A stretch of DNA of 64,000 nucleotides from a virus, in IMG/VR virus record IMGVR_UViG_3300047551_000431, positions 1 to 64,000 of that record, one strand, 5' to 3'. The notes under the pieces are model-generated. The model saw only the letters and a program-made list of their open reading frames with translations, did not search any database and had not been told where the DNA came from. Shown one piece after another: positions 18,501-29,000 of this stretch; the stretch's first letter is position 1, and each line of letters begins with the position of its first letter. Made by a program: the position numbers and the translations under genes.

Positions 18501-21500
18501 CGCTTACCTAATGTCTCTCCGAACATTCTTTTGAAAATCACTGATGACTTTACAAGAGCATTTCTTTCAGGATTGTAGTGAGACATATTAGGTTCTGCAA
18601 TCATTCTATCAAATGCTGCTTGTGTTCCATCTAAACTATCCGTAGAGTCGTTAATTCTATTTATAAGATTACCTGCTGTACTAGGGTTAGACATTTCAGA
18701 TTGTGAGTCGCCGCTAGCATTCTTAATCATGTAATCGTTTACGGTACCAGAATACTTAGATTGTACTTGCAATAAGTTATTCCAAGGAGTACCTTGATCA
18801 TAAAACAAACTTGCTTGACCAGATGATTTAAGTCCGGTGATTACTCTATTGTTTTGTTTACCACTTGTAACGATGTTGTAGATGTTAGTGATAATATTTC
18901 TATCTCTAAGTAATCTTCTAATCTTTACATTCTCAGCAATATCAATACCCAAGTCTCTTAAAAACTCTACAGGTTTTTGCAATGCCATTACAGAAGTAGG
19001 ATACTTTCTAAGTACTCCTTCGAGACTTAATGTGTAAATACCATCTGAGTTTTTAACCAAGAATTGACTTCTTGTTTTATTTACTTTAAAAGCATCTTCT
19101 AGATTTCTACCTGTTAACTTATCAGCACCATCTGACTCACCTACTCTTACTTCTACAGCACTATTGTTTACATAACTAATAGTAACCTGATTACCTTCTA
19201 GTTTATCAAAACGGAAACTGTGGAAGAAACTATTCCATAGTGATTGATTACTAATATCCGGTGTATTCAAAGGACCTAGTTTCTGTAGGAGTTGTTGAAC
19301 AATTAGATATCTGCTGTCAGGTTTACCATTATCAAGAAGCATCTTAGAAGCAAGATCCATATTCTCAAGCATCTTAAGACGTGTATATGCATTCTCTGTA
19401 GAGGTTGCGATAGCACTGTATGCTTTTCTAAATGGTACTACTTTCTTGAAACCCAAACTGTTATATGCAAACTTATCACCGTCTTTTTCAAATAACCCAC
19501 TCAAAAGAAACATTACAGCGTCGTCCATTCTTTCAATGGTTCCGAACTCAATACCAGCACCCGCCATCAATCCTTCTCTATCTGATGCACCTTCTTCAGT
19601 GCTAACAGCATCTGTTTGGTTACCGATATTACTTTCTCTATCTAATGCTTTAGATTGCATTGTCATGTCAAACAATCCATAGCGTTTATTATAATAGTCG
19701 ATCAAACCGCCAGTAAAAGTTTCAGTGTTACCAAAGTTCATATATGCATACTGTAATAGCTGCATATTCTTTTCCAACTGTTCTTTTAAGAAACTCTCTG
19801 GAGTATTCTCGTATTCAGACTTTACAGCTTTAAGTCTATTAAGTATTGTTTCTTTTGCATCTTCTAATACAGCTTTCTTATATGCATTGTTATTGAATAA
19901 CGCAGATGTTGCTTTTGCTGTACCTCTACTATCTACAATATCAGATATGATTGAGTTAAGTGAGTCTGATAACAAAATAGAATCACTAATATTCAAATCT
20001 TCAAATCCTTCTGTTGTAGCAATAATACCACTATTCAAAACATTGAATTCCATATTAGCAGCATCCATTGTATAGTCGGATAAATCACCAACATACAATT
20101 TCTCAAATACTTCTGCTACATTACTTTCTGATATAGGTGTAAGGGTACTTTCTCTAGATCCAAATCCAAATAATGCTTTTAATGCATCCCATATCTTTCT
20201 AAAGATACTCTTTACTTTAGTAGGTTCAGTTTTAGTAAACTTACCACCATTCAATGCAAACTCCCGGAACTTCTCAGCAAGATGTTCTTCAGCGTAAAGT
20301 CTATGATTCTTATTAGTAAAATCTAAATCAGAAGCACTCATTGACTTCCAACTATTAGTAGAATCATCATAGTACTTAATTCTTTCTCCAGAGTTCTTTA
20401 CAGCATTATATAAATCTAATTTCTCTTTACCTGTTAAGAACCACTGTGTAAATCCGTGCCACGCTTCGTGATATAAATCTGAGTAGTCTGATCCTTGAAA
20501 TAAACTAATACCCGCTCGTGTAAAACGTGCTCTAACGTCACCATTGCTGTTTGCAATTCTAAACATAACATGATAAGGAATCACATCTGACATGTTCTTC
20601 TCTACAATGTTACCACTAGCATCTTTGAACTTAATCTTAAGATTCTTATACCAAGATTCGGCTTGAACAATTTGTGCGGGTGTAGCTTCAATCTCACCTT
20701 GACCGCGTCTCTTATAAGTACCGAAGTCAAAATCTTTAGATTTATTTACAGTAATTTCAGAGTTAGTAGGTAGACTAGATGGAATCTCATCTGCTTTAGT
20801 TTCTCTTCCTTTTTCTAATTCAAATGCTTCCCAGTTGAAGTTATTAATCAAATAGTCTAATGCATTAGAATGAGCAGGTTCGTTCAACTCTACATAGTAA
20901 AGAATATCTTTACCTTTAAGTTTACCTGAAGTAAGTTCTTGTCTGATCCAGTTAGCACGTTCTTTTAACTTTTCAATTTCTTGAGCAGTCTTTCCGGACT
21001 TACTGTAGTCAAAGTTATCATTGGTAACCCAATCTAAATATGTCTTTACAGCATCAACTGTACTAGCAACTCTTATTAAATCCGGATTCTTTTTAAGAAC
21101 ACTTTCTGTTGAAGAAAACGGATTACCAAAGTGTTGATTAGTATTATGAATTCTTGTAGCTATTACTCCAGTAATTGCACCACTCTTATTTGTTTCATAA
21201 GCTTCTGTTTTCTTTGATAGTGTTGCCCAAGTCTTTTTCTTTACATTACCTGTAATAGTTTTGTTAGGATCTAACTTAGAATACATTCTGTCAACAGGAT
21301 TATCTCCTATGACTTCCTTAACTTTCTTTGCAGTGCTTAGTGTACGAAGACCGTCGATACCTAATGAGAACTTTACATATCCATTTACTTGACGAATCTC
21401 TCCATTAAATAATTCTATACTTACTAATGCATTCTCTTTTGCCCAATCAAGATATGGTCTTGTAGATGTAGTAATATCCAAAGATCCTTCAGTGTTTGGG

Positions 21501-23050
21501 GTAAGTGTAAACTCAACAAAGTTACCAGTTGCTCTTTTGTTATTATAGAAGAACTGATTCTTCTGAGTTACAAATTCACCTTTAGCATTCTTTATCTTAG
21601 TGCTAGTAAACTCTCTTGTTAGGAAATTAATTATCGCTTGTTTAGCTGCATCTTTATCAGAAGTATCTACAGCGTCTCTACCTAGGAATATTGTACCGGT
21701 AGTTATGTCGTACCTGAAACTGTCTGCAGTGGTTCCGAACTGTGTAAAGTTTGTAAGGAGATTAAACTTTTGTGAAGGTGTCATAAGAACACCTTTCTGT
21801 TTAATCATTATATCGTTTAGTAATAAGTCCGCTACTTTACTCGCCATCTCTTGAGTGTATGGCGCCATAAAGAACTCGATAGGTTGTGATATACCGGGGA
21901 CGTTTATTACTTTCTTATCTCCCGCAACTACAGGATTGAAAGATGTAATATTCTTTACATTAGAAATAGGAGTTTGCTCACTACTAGCAAGGTTCATAAA
22001 CCCTCTACTAATATCTTCTATATTTAATCTTACAGCAGAATCTTTGTTTGCATCTAAGTAGTCTTGAATATCTTTAAGTCTTGCAAAAGCTGTTTGATAT
22101 CTGAACTCAATTGCTTCCGGAGTAGTTCCTTCAACTCTAGCAGCATACGCAACAGATTGTATGGTGAGTCCTTCTACTTGTGATAGGTCAAATACTAAAT
22201 TACCAGCTGGTCCTTTTGTACTAGACGGTATACGTCTTTGTGGAAAGTAAACAATTCTTCCATCTTCGTTTGTAGCATTCTCGTAAGTCTCAGAAAAATA
22301 CAACGGATTACCCGTCTCATCTGTAAATACAACATACATAGTATTTGCAGAAGTCTTGATATAAGCTTCTGAATCTCTAGTAGTTGGGTACAATTGATTA
22401 GTAGGTATACTTGAACCAAGTACCATTGATACATATACTTTTCTTCCGTTAAAATCTATTCCTCCGTTTTGATCCGGACCACCCAGATCTAACATTCGTT
22501 TCTCAATTGTCTTTAAGAAATCGTAGTACCAAATCATATCCTCAGATGCTAACTCATTACCTGTAGAGGTCATTGGGTCAGCGGGAATTGCTTGGAACTC
22601 TCCAAGAATCTTTAGTTCTGATTGAGGAGGTGTTTGTGCTTTCTTTGCTTCTTCGTTAGCTGACTGAGAAGCTGCAATAGTATTTTGTACAAGATTCTTG
22701 TTTACATACGTCCTAACATTCTCAATATCAGCATTAAAACTACTAGCTAACTTAAATAGTTCATTAAGGTCCAATGGTCCTTTTCTCTTCATGAGCTCGT
22801 CACTTATGTCACTAAATGCGGAAACGACTATTTTCATAGTCTCTGGTACCGCTCTTAATAACGTAAGTGCTTTATCAGGATCACCATAACCCTGTAAGGA
22901 TCTGTCATACAAATACTTTAAGAACTTCGTCATAACGAAAGGACTATCTGCATTAGCCGCTTTCTCAGAAAGAAGTTTATAAATAGCGGTTTCTAATTTA
23001 TCAATATCACTTTTCTCTAGTGACCAGTTACTTGAAGAATCACAAATCAT
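12506..23050 (-). CDS. Giant virion RNA polymerase of crAss/phi14:2 type
   Basis: The product has 3514 residues. DFDID at 2350-2354, preceded by RIPTQGTNSM at 2311-2320, matches the catalytic double-psi barrel of multisubunit RNAPs (compare RxPTLH...DFDGD). It identifies the two-barrel, single-chain polymerase shown for phi14:2 gp66. A possible partner barrel lysine is in SGSKIA (around 2080), which I infer. Immediately after the catalytic loop, residues ~2376-2510 form a long coiled coil. HEAWH at 861-865, with a downstream EEHLAEKF, gives a zincin-like site in the N-terminal half. The last ~180 residues (VFVFDDQ...GKTIVFPSRGMG) resemble a separate Rossmann-like module. Only two cysteines are seen, C3 and C3512. 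By family precedent the enzyme is packaged, ejected, and transcribes early phage genes in the host. Confidence 0.88.
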   Translation of the reverse strand: MICDSSSNWSLEKSDIDKLETAIYKLLSEKAANADSPFVMTKFLKYLYDRSLQGYGDPDKALTLLRAVPETMKIVVSAFSDISDELMKRKGPLDLNELFKLASSFNADIENVRTYVNKNLVQNTIAASQSANEEAKKAQTPPQSELKILGEFQAIPADPMTSTGNELASEDMIWYYDFLKTIEKRMLDLGGPDQNGGIDFNGRKVYVSMVLGSSIPTNQLYPTTRDSEAYIKTSANTMYVVFTDETGNPLYFSETYENATNEDGRIVYFPQRRIPSSTKGPAGNLVFDLSQVEGLTIQSVAYAARVEGTTPEAIEFRYQTAFARLKDIQDYLDANKDSAVRLNIEDISRGFMNLASSEQTPISNVKNITSFNPVVAGDKKVINVPGISQPIEFFMAPYTQEMASKVADLLLNDIMIKQKGVLMTPSQKFNLLTNFTQFGTTADSFRYDITTGTIFLGRDAVDTSDKDAAKQAIINFLTREFTSTKIKNAKGEFVTQKNQFFYNNKRATGNFVEFTLTPNTEGSLDITTSTRPYLDWAKENALVSIELFNGEIRQVNGYVKFSLGIDGLRTLSTAKKVKEVIGDNPVDRMYSKLDPNKTITGNVKKKTWATLSKKTEAYETNKSGAITGVIATRIHNTNQHFGNPFSSTESVLKKNPDLIRVASTVDAVKTYLDWVTNDNFDYSKSGKTAQEIEKLKERANWIRQELTSGKLKGKDILYYVELNEPAHSNALDYLINNFNWEAFELEKGRETKADEIPSSLPTNSEITVNKSKDFDFGTYKRRGQGEIEATPAQIVQAESWYKNLKIKFKDASGNIVEKNMSDVIPYHVMFRIANSNGDVRARFTRAGISLFQGSDYSDLYHEAWHGFTQWFLTGKEKLDLYNAVKNSGERIKYYDDSTNSWKSMSASDLDFTNKNHRLYAEEHLAEKFREFALNGGKFTKTEPTKVKSIFRKIWDALKALFGFGSRESTLTPISESNVAEVFEKLYVGDLSDYTMDAANMEFNVLNSGIIATTEGFEDLNISDSILLSDSLNSIISDIVDSRGTAKATSALFNNNAYKKAVLEDAKETILNRLKAVKSEYENTPESFLKEQLEKNMQLLQYAYMNFGNTETFTGGLIDYYNKRYGLFDMTMQSKALDRESNIGNQTDAVSTEEGASDREGLMAGAGIEFGTIERMDDAVMFLLSGLFEKDGDKFAYNSLGFKKVVPFRKAYSAIATSTENAYTRLKMLENMDLASKMLLDNGKPDSRYLIVQQLLQKLGPLNTPDISNQSLWNSFFHSFRFDKLEGNQVTISYVNNSAVEVRVGESDGADKLTGRNLEDAFKVNKTRSQFLVKNSDGIYTLSLEGVLRKYPTSVMALQKPVEFLRDLGIDIAENVKIRRLLRDRNIITNIYNIVTSGKQNNRVITGLKSSGQASLFYDQGTPWNNLLQVQSKYSGTVNDYMIKNASGDSQSEMSNPSTAGNLINRINDSTDSLDGTQAAFDRMIAEPNMSHYNPERNALVKSSVIFKRMFGETLGKRQLKNGVPYQLEIRSQLGTQVLDKQIKDNVETVILLSGLKSSASDFQTAYLRDFFTYNLQGFAEAYKHADKTQAFIVALTNNGNPSFYVHPKEFENANGRSIANNIIIDYVGSELERIKKVRSFSGTGTNPEDIILWYDKKGNPVTFKDTGSTFTVFDDILLEETANMLINEESITDLDSFKQFLANNFAVREQILEQLNNYFEEEIAKTKDILNAFPVLQRPGVYASMTTNVLPNLKGKAASTIFDTAVKSMVYNSFIHKFEMNILVYGDPAMNNHDKEEHMKRIPGFFATGRIPVADVFMDNMFVHRGGRYHTSPWFQQSGLQAPSNPLEYQGSILKTAVFKDVFTDSVYYDEMISVLEDYNETAAVPIPKEAFDAYKNMKVADAQAWMTFDAYRALEIRLDNWSPEKEDLYNRIINGENVDLAETLQFFPVKKLQYSGPLLTDNFAPNAFHKYSVMPLIPNVIKGKRLEKLHNHLVSQGFAYGVMHSGSKIASIGTNGDLIPFYKNDQFDPAFTEPDYKFVENTIFLDYLKEQLVTKDKFKKNVKFPTQLRKLVTSGLRDFGVPTDFRPRLTESERIKQWADLSEKQKEKESVYYELEKTYVNHINKITTIAENQLKKELGFHNGKINHKRLVEYVKESLTAQDLDEQSIDFIKIDANGKLLFPLDISTDPAKIESLITALVNKRIIDQMSKGEQYIQGSGVGFEKFSKPTEADLKKYGTDGLPFYKWNGKSPISGMKIKIALHGDFKKLLNVDHNDGKKIGTLDRLNEMIKNDKWLNTGDNRKMITLFGVRIPTQGTNSMDFMEVYEFLPEDAGNIMILPLEIVAKSGGDFDIDKLVTLVPSISYNEKKVELTKSVKTKKSEAILENEKETLREKYDAIDRKYDEQLSKIVASEDIDALIAEKEPLVEERSVIYKKIRKAKADQEERLAAGKSIKDSKKYIEKKQAELDAIIEKIESIQSKLDAEFAARKEIKELYEARDKEIADNLEEIRNINRQIQSYSTNAETNLLLQNMVSIVSRPDNYINLTRPNDTTIFTGEEEDGTPSIKNEFGKYNRKSFKTSRHSSRKFSPTRIMENGYNISKAISLSAGKDGIGMIATGNTFSNLYRSVGMYLANEYDTKLGKVYQRLFLDHNKIGDSISLSHQMSADKKRYTADVISELMNGYLDVAKDDWVYDINAIKEFEPEFEVMILAGVPIRQIVLFLSQPKIREYLEKVRQYGSPYAGLTGGEYIKPSFAKYNALLDMVSPDILARTGKRKPSVELIVAAIQKKRGEIPSDFSIPVEDLYANLEGKIDINDLIFEHFVEIQLMSKANSEVKRSLNFDTDKARTYFDAVAKQQGSRGISAKVPKEMVDKLLKSTILGSFMKQDLIRQSLSAVLPLRSSVYLNEFLLEHLDKLDMDMDMEEKYVSAFTSDLNQYIFENFLYRHNTNDDTYRTNDVEVDIENQEVLKFGAFLNVDADGKPTLLVDKKSLKEQYDLRLFSGLEYKSTKKLEVLSARSPYNPKNAVLAPLPENTFSSYGDRGFELYYKFVLERETLRGMYPYSETVQSKEFIEFLKIIGDNKNMPMRYEEFLRNKALDNLYIDTSIFAGDNKQNLVGTHRKLEHFLIENPGLVSNYPVLELLARKIVGNKTFLRLITQEKDGQLRTSYKDQMLQLADPGVSKVKDKELNTVISAFFERLPTIGFIQGGNNARSGLYVMSVFTMDNIAPFIVQNLDQYIKVFNTNKEQTDSILNRFARRFDVKFNGDRNMYVSYVADAAVSAFNKETINTDILQEQNAAFVNMETGEIESVRVYNEEVMKFTTNEFDAVSEENPDSVFVFDDQYPIGTKVNKTPTNGSRKAFRKGLDKGRSYGIQLQLPSGQNPSAEEFEKYKEVLDQQIDELARLKNSGKTIVFPSRGMGLELIGFSLQNGKYAPNNQLKKSVNLYVHLSKRLLKEFGYINPMFDLISKGFSTELLEGATTGLDYIQQTLMESGVKQRVSDNTVLEYIKNCKG

Positions 23051-23063
23051 TTCTTAAACTTTA

Positions 23064-26000
23064 TTATTTAGTAGGACAATAATTAAACAAATCATTCAAA
23101 CTATCGTCTGTAGATGTATTATTCATTGCAGTACGTTTTGCTTTCATTGCCTGAATTCTAGCTGCTGCATCATTAGTTAAATCTGACTGTGCAGCATCTG
23201 ACTTTTTAACAGTTTCGGTTTTAGGTTTTGGAGCTTTTTCTTCAATGGTCATTGGACGTAGATTTTGATTAATATCCTCTTCTGCTAAGGTACGAAACTT
23301 AGCATTGGTACGCAAATCTAAGTCAGCTACTGTATCAAGATTTTCAAACTTATCTGTAACATCGTGGAAACTTACAAAGGTAGTACCTTTATTATATGGT
23401 ATTAGTATAAGCTTAGTTCCATTATCATTAAATTCGTATATAACGGGTTCCTTGATACGTACAACTATATCCTTGATTTCTAATTGATTAGCTACTTCTT
23501 GTTTCTTAGTTGCTATAAGTGATTGTACTTCTTCATATGTAGTTCCAGCAAGTGCTAACTCTTTATCTAAAGTACCTAATGTTATTGCGTTATTGAGTTC
23601 TGCTCTGATTAAAGTCAATTGACTCTTATTTGTAACAGCACCTATTCTTGCTCTGATATCACCAAGTCCGGTTTGTTGAGCAGTTCCTTTTAAGATATCT
23701 ACTCCATAGATAGCAGATATAGTTAACCTCTTGTCAGCAGGAACTGCTTTTTCAGCTTTATTGATATTATCTGTTCCAGCATCTCTCTTTATATCTGATA
23801 AAGGATTTACTATAATAACATCAAACATATTATAAAAAGGTAATGCTCCTGTATTATCAAATACTACAGTAGTTCCAGTTGCTGCTTCTTCCTTAGCATT
23901 TTTTAATGCTTGTTGATATAAATATGTACGGGCATTGTTAGCACCAAGGTTAGTTGCAGCTAAAGGATTTAAGTAATACAATACATCTTTAAGATTTATG
24001 ATATTTGCAGATAGTGCTCTTATCAAACCTTCAGCAAGATCATTATCGCTTTTGGTGGTTGCTGACTTTCTAGCATCCTTAGCAATTTCCATTAACCTAT
24101 TAAATATTCTAGGTTCATTAAGAATATCCTCTATAAACTCATTACCTTTTTTGACACCATCGCCCAATTCACCAAAGTCCTCTTTAATACTACTATCTGT
24201 AGTAATGTATATGACTTTACCTTTAAACTGAGGTGCTACATTATTTACTCTCTCTGCAGGTTTTGGACGAGGTTCTCTTTTAACAAACTGAATCTTATCT
24301 ACAGGATCTCTTACTTCATATGTATTCCTATCTATATAGTAGATGTCTTGGGTTTGTCCTAACCCTTCATACATCGTCATAAAATCATCAAAGTCTACAC
24401 CAGTAATATCAAAGAAGTTCTCTTTAGCTGTTTCTATATTACCTTCAGCTGATAGTTCTTTCTTTAAATCATCAAGTGTTTTTTGACTAACCCCCCTAGG
24501 ATTACGTTTCATTAAATCTATGATCATTTCACGTAATTCATCTTCATCAGTTGTTTCATGAATTACACCTGATCCTGTAACGTCTTCTCCTCCTTTTAAC
24601 ACCATGATAAACTGATCCCATCCCATAGCGGTTTTATCGTCAGTGAACCACGCTTTTTCACTAACATCTGTTGCCCAGGTTAAATCTTTAGATCTTCTAA
24701 ACTTAGTACCTCTTAGATTTTGTAACATTACGTACTCTATATTAGAAGGATCTTCCCCTATCAAATAACTATGTTTTTCTATAGAGTCAGCTGCTTTATA
24801 GTATTGATCAAATATTTCTTTTCTTTCTGCGTCATTTAATATTTGATTCCACCATACTTTAAACCAACCTTTATTATTTCTAAATAGATTCTTAGCAAGT
24901 TGTTTAGACTTTTTAAAACTATACTCGTATTCTTGTTTCTTATTAAAGAATCTCCACATCAACTTTTCTCTATCCCATAAAGCAATGCTAGCACCTTTAT
25001 TTTCACCAATTGCCATTACACCAGCTTGCTTCTTTAGATACTCATAGCTGTCTTTATTTACTCTTTCTTCTTTTTTAAACTCATTCCAATTATCTTTTGA
25101 TGTCTTCTGGAAACCTTTAAATTCTAAATAATCAGAAACCATCTTATCCATACCAGCAGCATTGCCAACATTGAAAGTAGTTACTCCTTGGTTGATAGCT
25201 TTATCTATAAGTGGTTTATAGAATAACTGGAAGTGTCTGTTAATATCTTCATCATTAATCTTTCCGCCGGTTTGTTTAGGATTCCATGTACCACTACCAC
25301 TAATCATTACAGCAGTTATTCCTGTAAAGTCACTAGGGTTAGCTGCAGTACCCCAACCTCTTTGATATGCTTCTGTTGCAGATACATACGTATCTTTTGT
25401 TTCAGGTGCTTTGGAACCAATAAACGCATCAGACACACGCATCATCTCAATATCCTTACGGATATTCTTCGCTTTAGATGGTGCTGTTTTAATTAACTCT
25501 TCTGCAGCTTGTATCGCACTTTCTCTTGGAGTAGGTTCAGTTTGAGTATCATCTTTTCCTGTTTGTTTAGGTTCTTTTTCTGGTTGTTTACCTTCTAAAG
25601 CAGCTAGTTCTGCTTCATATTTAGCATTAATATCCCCTACAACTTTACCATTAACAGGAGTAGTAATCGTACCCTCAAGTCTTGCTTTTATATAAGCTCT
25701 TTGACCTCCTATACTTGTATAAACACTTCTTACAAAACCTTGACTTGTTAAATATCTAATTACTTTATCAGCATCTTTTTCTCCATTTTCTATAAATGCT
25801 TGAATAAGTTCTTCAGCAGTATTTTTTTCTTCCTCTGTTAATTCTTTATTATTTCCATCTGCAATATATTTCATCATAGTAGCAGAACCTACAGGGATAG
25901 CTTTTAACTCTTCTTGTTTCCTTCTTTCTATATCAGCTATAATAACATCCATTACAGGTTTACCTTCAGGATTAGCAACAGGAGTCATTGTACCATCAGG

Positions 26001-29000
26001 ATTATTATAGAATATTAATCCATTATCTACACTGTAGTTTGAAGTACCAACTTGCCCTTCTATATCAGAAACAGGAGTTTTTGGTGTTTTTGTTTTTTCT
26101 AAAGGTTCTGTATTTTCAGAATCAACTCTTTCTGCAATTTTATCAGAAAGTATTTGACTATAGGACATATTCTTACCATTGATGACTTCATCTTTACCGT
26201 AAGATGATTCTAGTATTTTATCACCATAGAACTCTTTAGCTACCTGTAAAGCTAGTTTAGCATCATTTTCTGAATAACCATGCATTACTACTTGGTCACT
26301 TAAAGCAGGACCTTGTACTTCTAAATCCTGAAATATTTTAACATCACCATTATAACCTCTTTTTTGAAGCTCTATCATAAAGTCTCTAAACATTTCTGGA
26401 GAAAAATCATTAAGATTTTTTAGTGAGAAATAACTTTTATGTGTAAAGGATTCATTGGTATTAGTTCCATTATTTATACCAAAGTATAACCATGAGTTAG
26501 AATCTTTAGTTCCCGAGTACAGTCTTACATTTTGAGCTAAGTACCTCTCTGCTTGAGGTTTATTCACAATAGCCATCATTGCTCTATAAAAAGAATCAAA
26601 TGCTTTTTTAGATTCCTCAGTTAAAGAATCTCTATCTGCTTTTTTAATATCTATTATCTCTTGTGCAGTTGTAGCGTTTCGGTGTTTTGGATTTGTTCTA
26701 AGTTGTGAATCATCTATTTTTAGATAATTCTTAATAGCATAGTTAGCATATTCTTCTCTTGATAGTTTAGATAAATCAACACCTTCTGTTTTAGCAATTT
26801 TTGCTAATTCATATGAAGCATCCCATCCTGAAAGTTTTTTTCTTCTTTCTATTTCTTCTTTACTAGTAGTACCAGACGTTGGTGGTTTTGTAGCACCAGG
26901 TTTAACAATAGGATTAGCAGGATAGTCAAATACAGTTTGTCTTAAACTAGATATCTTATATGTACTATCAGGAGTGGTGATATCCATAACATAACCAGTT
27001 CTAGACTTACCTTTCTCAGTTCTTCCTGGTACCATAATACTTCTATTATATTTTATAGAAGATCCTGCCTCTTTCAACGTCAGTATTGGGAAAATATAAA
27101 GTTTATCAGCCACAATACCCGTTGATTGTCTCAATAGTTCACGGTATGCAGCTAACTGTGCTTGATCCGATTCCTTATATAAATACAAGTAACCCTTCTG
27201 TGCGCTTTCTTTTAACTCAGGATATTTGTTTCCAAACTTTGCAAAAGCAAGAGTCATCTTATTCTGCATCTCCGGAGTCAGTTTGTTTCTTATAAGTAAA
27301 CTATTTTCATTATCTTTAAGAATAGATTTAAACTCAGCATAGTCTTCACCCATTGCTTCTTCAAACGCTTCCTCTAATGCATACTGCTCATTTCTTTCTA
27401 GAGTAGAAGTCTTTAAGTCGATAATAAATATCTCACCTTTGTTATTATATCCTAGTAAGTCAATAGAACCAGCAGCATCTTTACCGTCTAGTTTACCGTA
27501 GAGCGTAGGTATGTCAGAAATAATTTTAATTCCATTTCTATCTAACGCACGTTTTACAGTTCTTAGATTATCAAATAACTCATTAAGGAAGTTTGCTGTA
27601 AAGATTGGTAATTCACTTGCGTCTTTGTCTGTAAATCCAGGTTTAGACGATATTTTATTTCTAGATGCAGTGTATGCATCTTTAAAGTCACCTATATTCT
27701 GAATACGATTATTTAAGAAATCTCTGGTAAGATCATCTATAATAGTTCCTCTAAATGATGAAGTCTTTGACTTAGCTTCAAATGGATCTTTTACAATAGT
27801 GGTAACACGTTCGAATAATGTACCATCTTCATCTACATAGTTCTTATCATCTTCTGTTAATGATAATTTCTTAGCAGCTAGTTTTTGACGTGCTTCACGA
27901 AGTGCATCACTGATAGCTTCCATACCTTCTTCATTTAGTACAGATGCTTTTGGTGACACAACTTTATTATTGATAATATCAAGTAACTCCTGTGTTGGAG
28001 TACCGTCAAGAATCATTGCGTTTATTTCCTGAATTGTATATCCTAATGCTGTTGCAAGTTGGGGAATATTATCCATTGTGATAACAGTACCTGCAGTACC
28101 TTCACCCTCTTTCTCTTTTGCTTTCTTCTTTGTTTTGAAGTTTGATATAATACGACGAGCTTCAAGATCATTAAGATACCATTCATCTAAAGTCATTCCT
28201 TTAGCAATCTCCGGATCTGTCTCTGCAACTTTTGTTTTCTTACTTTCAAAAGCTGCTTTTAATTCTTCTTGTAGTTTAGGATCTAATTTAGAAAATTCTT
28301 CAGCAGCAGATGCTGGTTGTTTTTCTTTTTCAGTAGATTTAGGACCCTCTGACAACTTATTAGCAAGAACATTTAATGCTTGTTTATATACAGAGCGTTC
28401 TTCGTTAGTGATGTTAAGTAGCTTCTTAATAAAATCAGTAAGAGTCTTAAAGAATGCGCCAAACATAGTCTGTGCTTCCTTTGTCATATCGACTTGCTCA
28501 CCAGTGTACTCATACTGTGCAGCTAGATTAGCAAAGAAAGGATTGGTTAACATCTCTGATAAGAAAGATGTATTATTAGTGAACGCATAAGCATATGATG
28601 CTTTTTGCTGATCGCTTAATTCTTTAAGTAAAGACTCTCTAATATCTTTAATCTTATCTGTAAACTCTTTGTCAGAACTATTCTCTATAACAATCTTCTG
28701 CATCAAAGCGCTTAAGATAGAATACTCTATGGATACTTTATCCATTCCTAATACCTTGTAGTCTTCGGAACTATATCGAGCATCTACCATTACACCATTT
28801 CTCTGATCGTATGTAGAGTTTGTATAGTGGTTTCTTACAAATGTAATTTTCTCATTACCATCAAGAAGACCTTTTAGTAGTCTAGCAAGTTCTTTTTGTT
28901 GTACGGTACCAGGACCATTTATAACAGCAGTTAATACAGATCCGATAGTTACTTCACTCATAGGTGCGGATCTATCAAATCCGAATTGTTTTGCCATATC

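Noticed and set aside
12506-23050. Intein or self-splicing intron in the giant polymerase gene
   Set aside because: No intein block motifs or internal frame break are visible; the frame is continuous, and the terminal cysteines are not in intein context.
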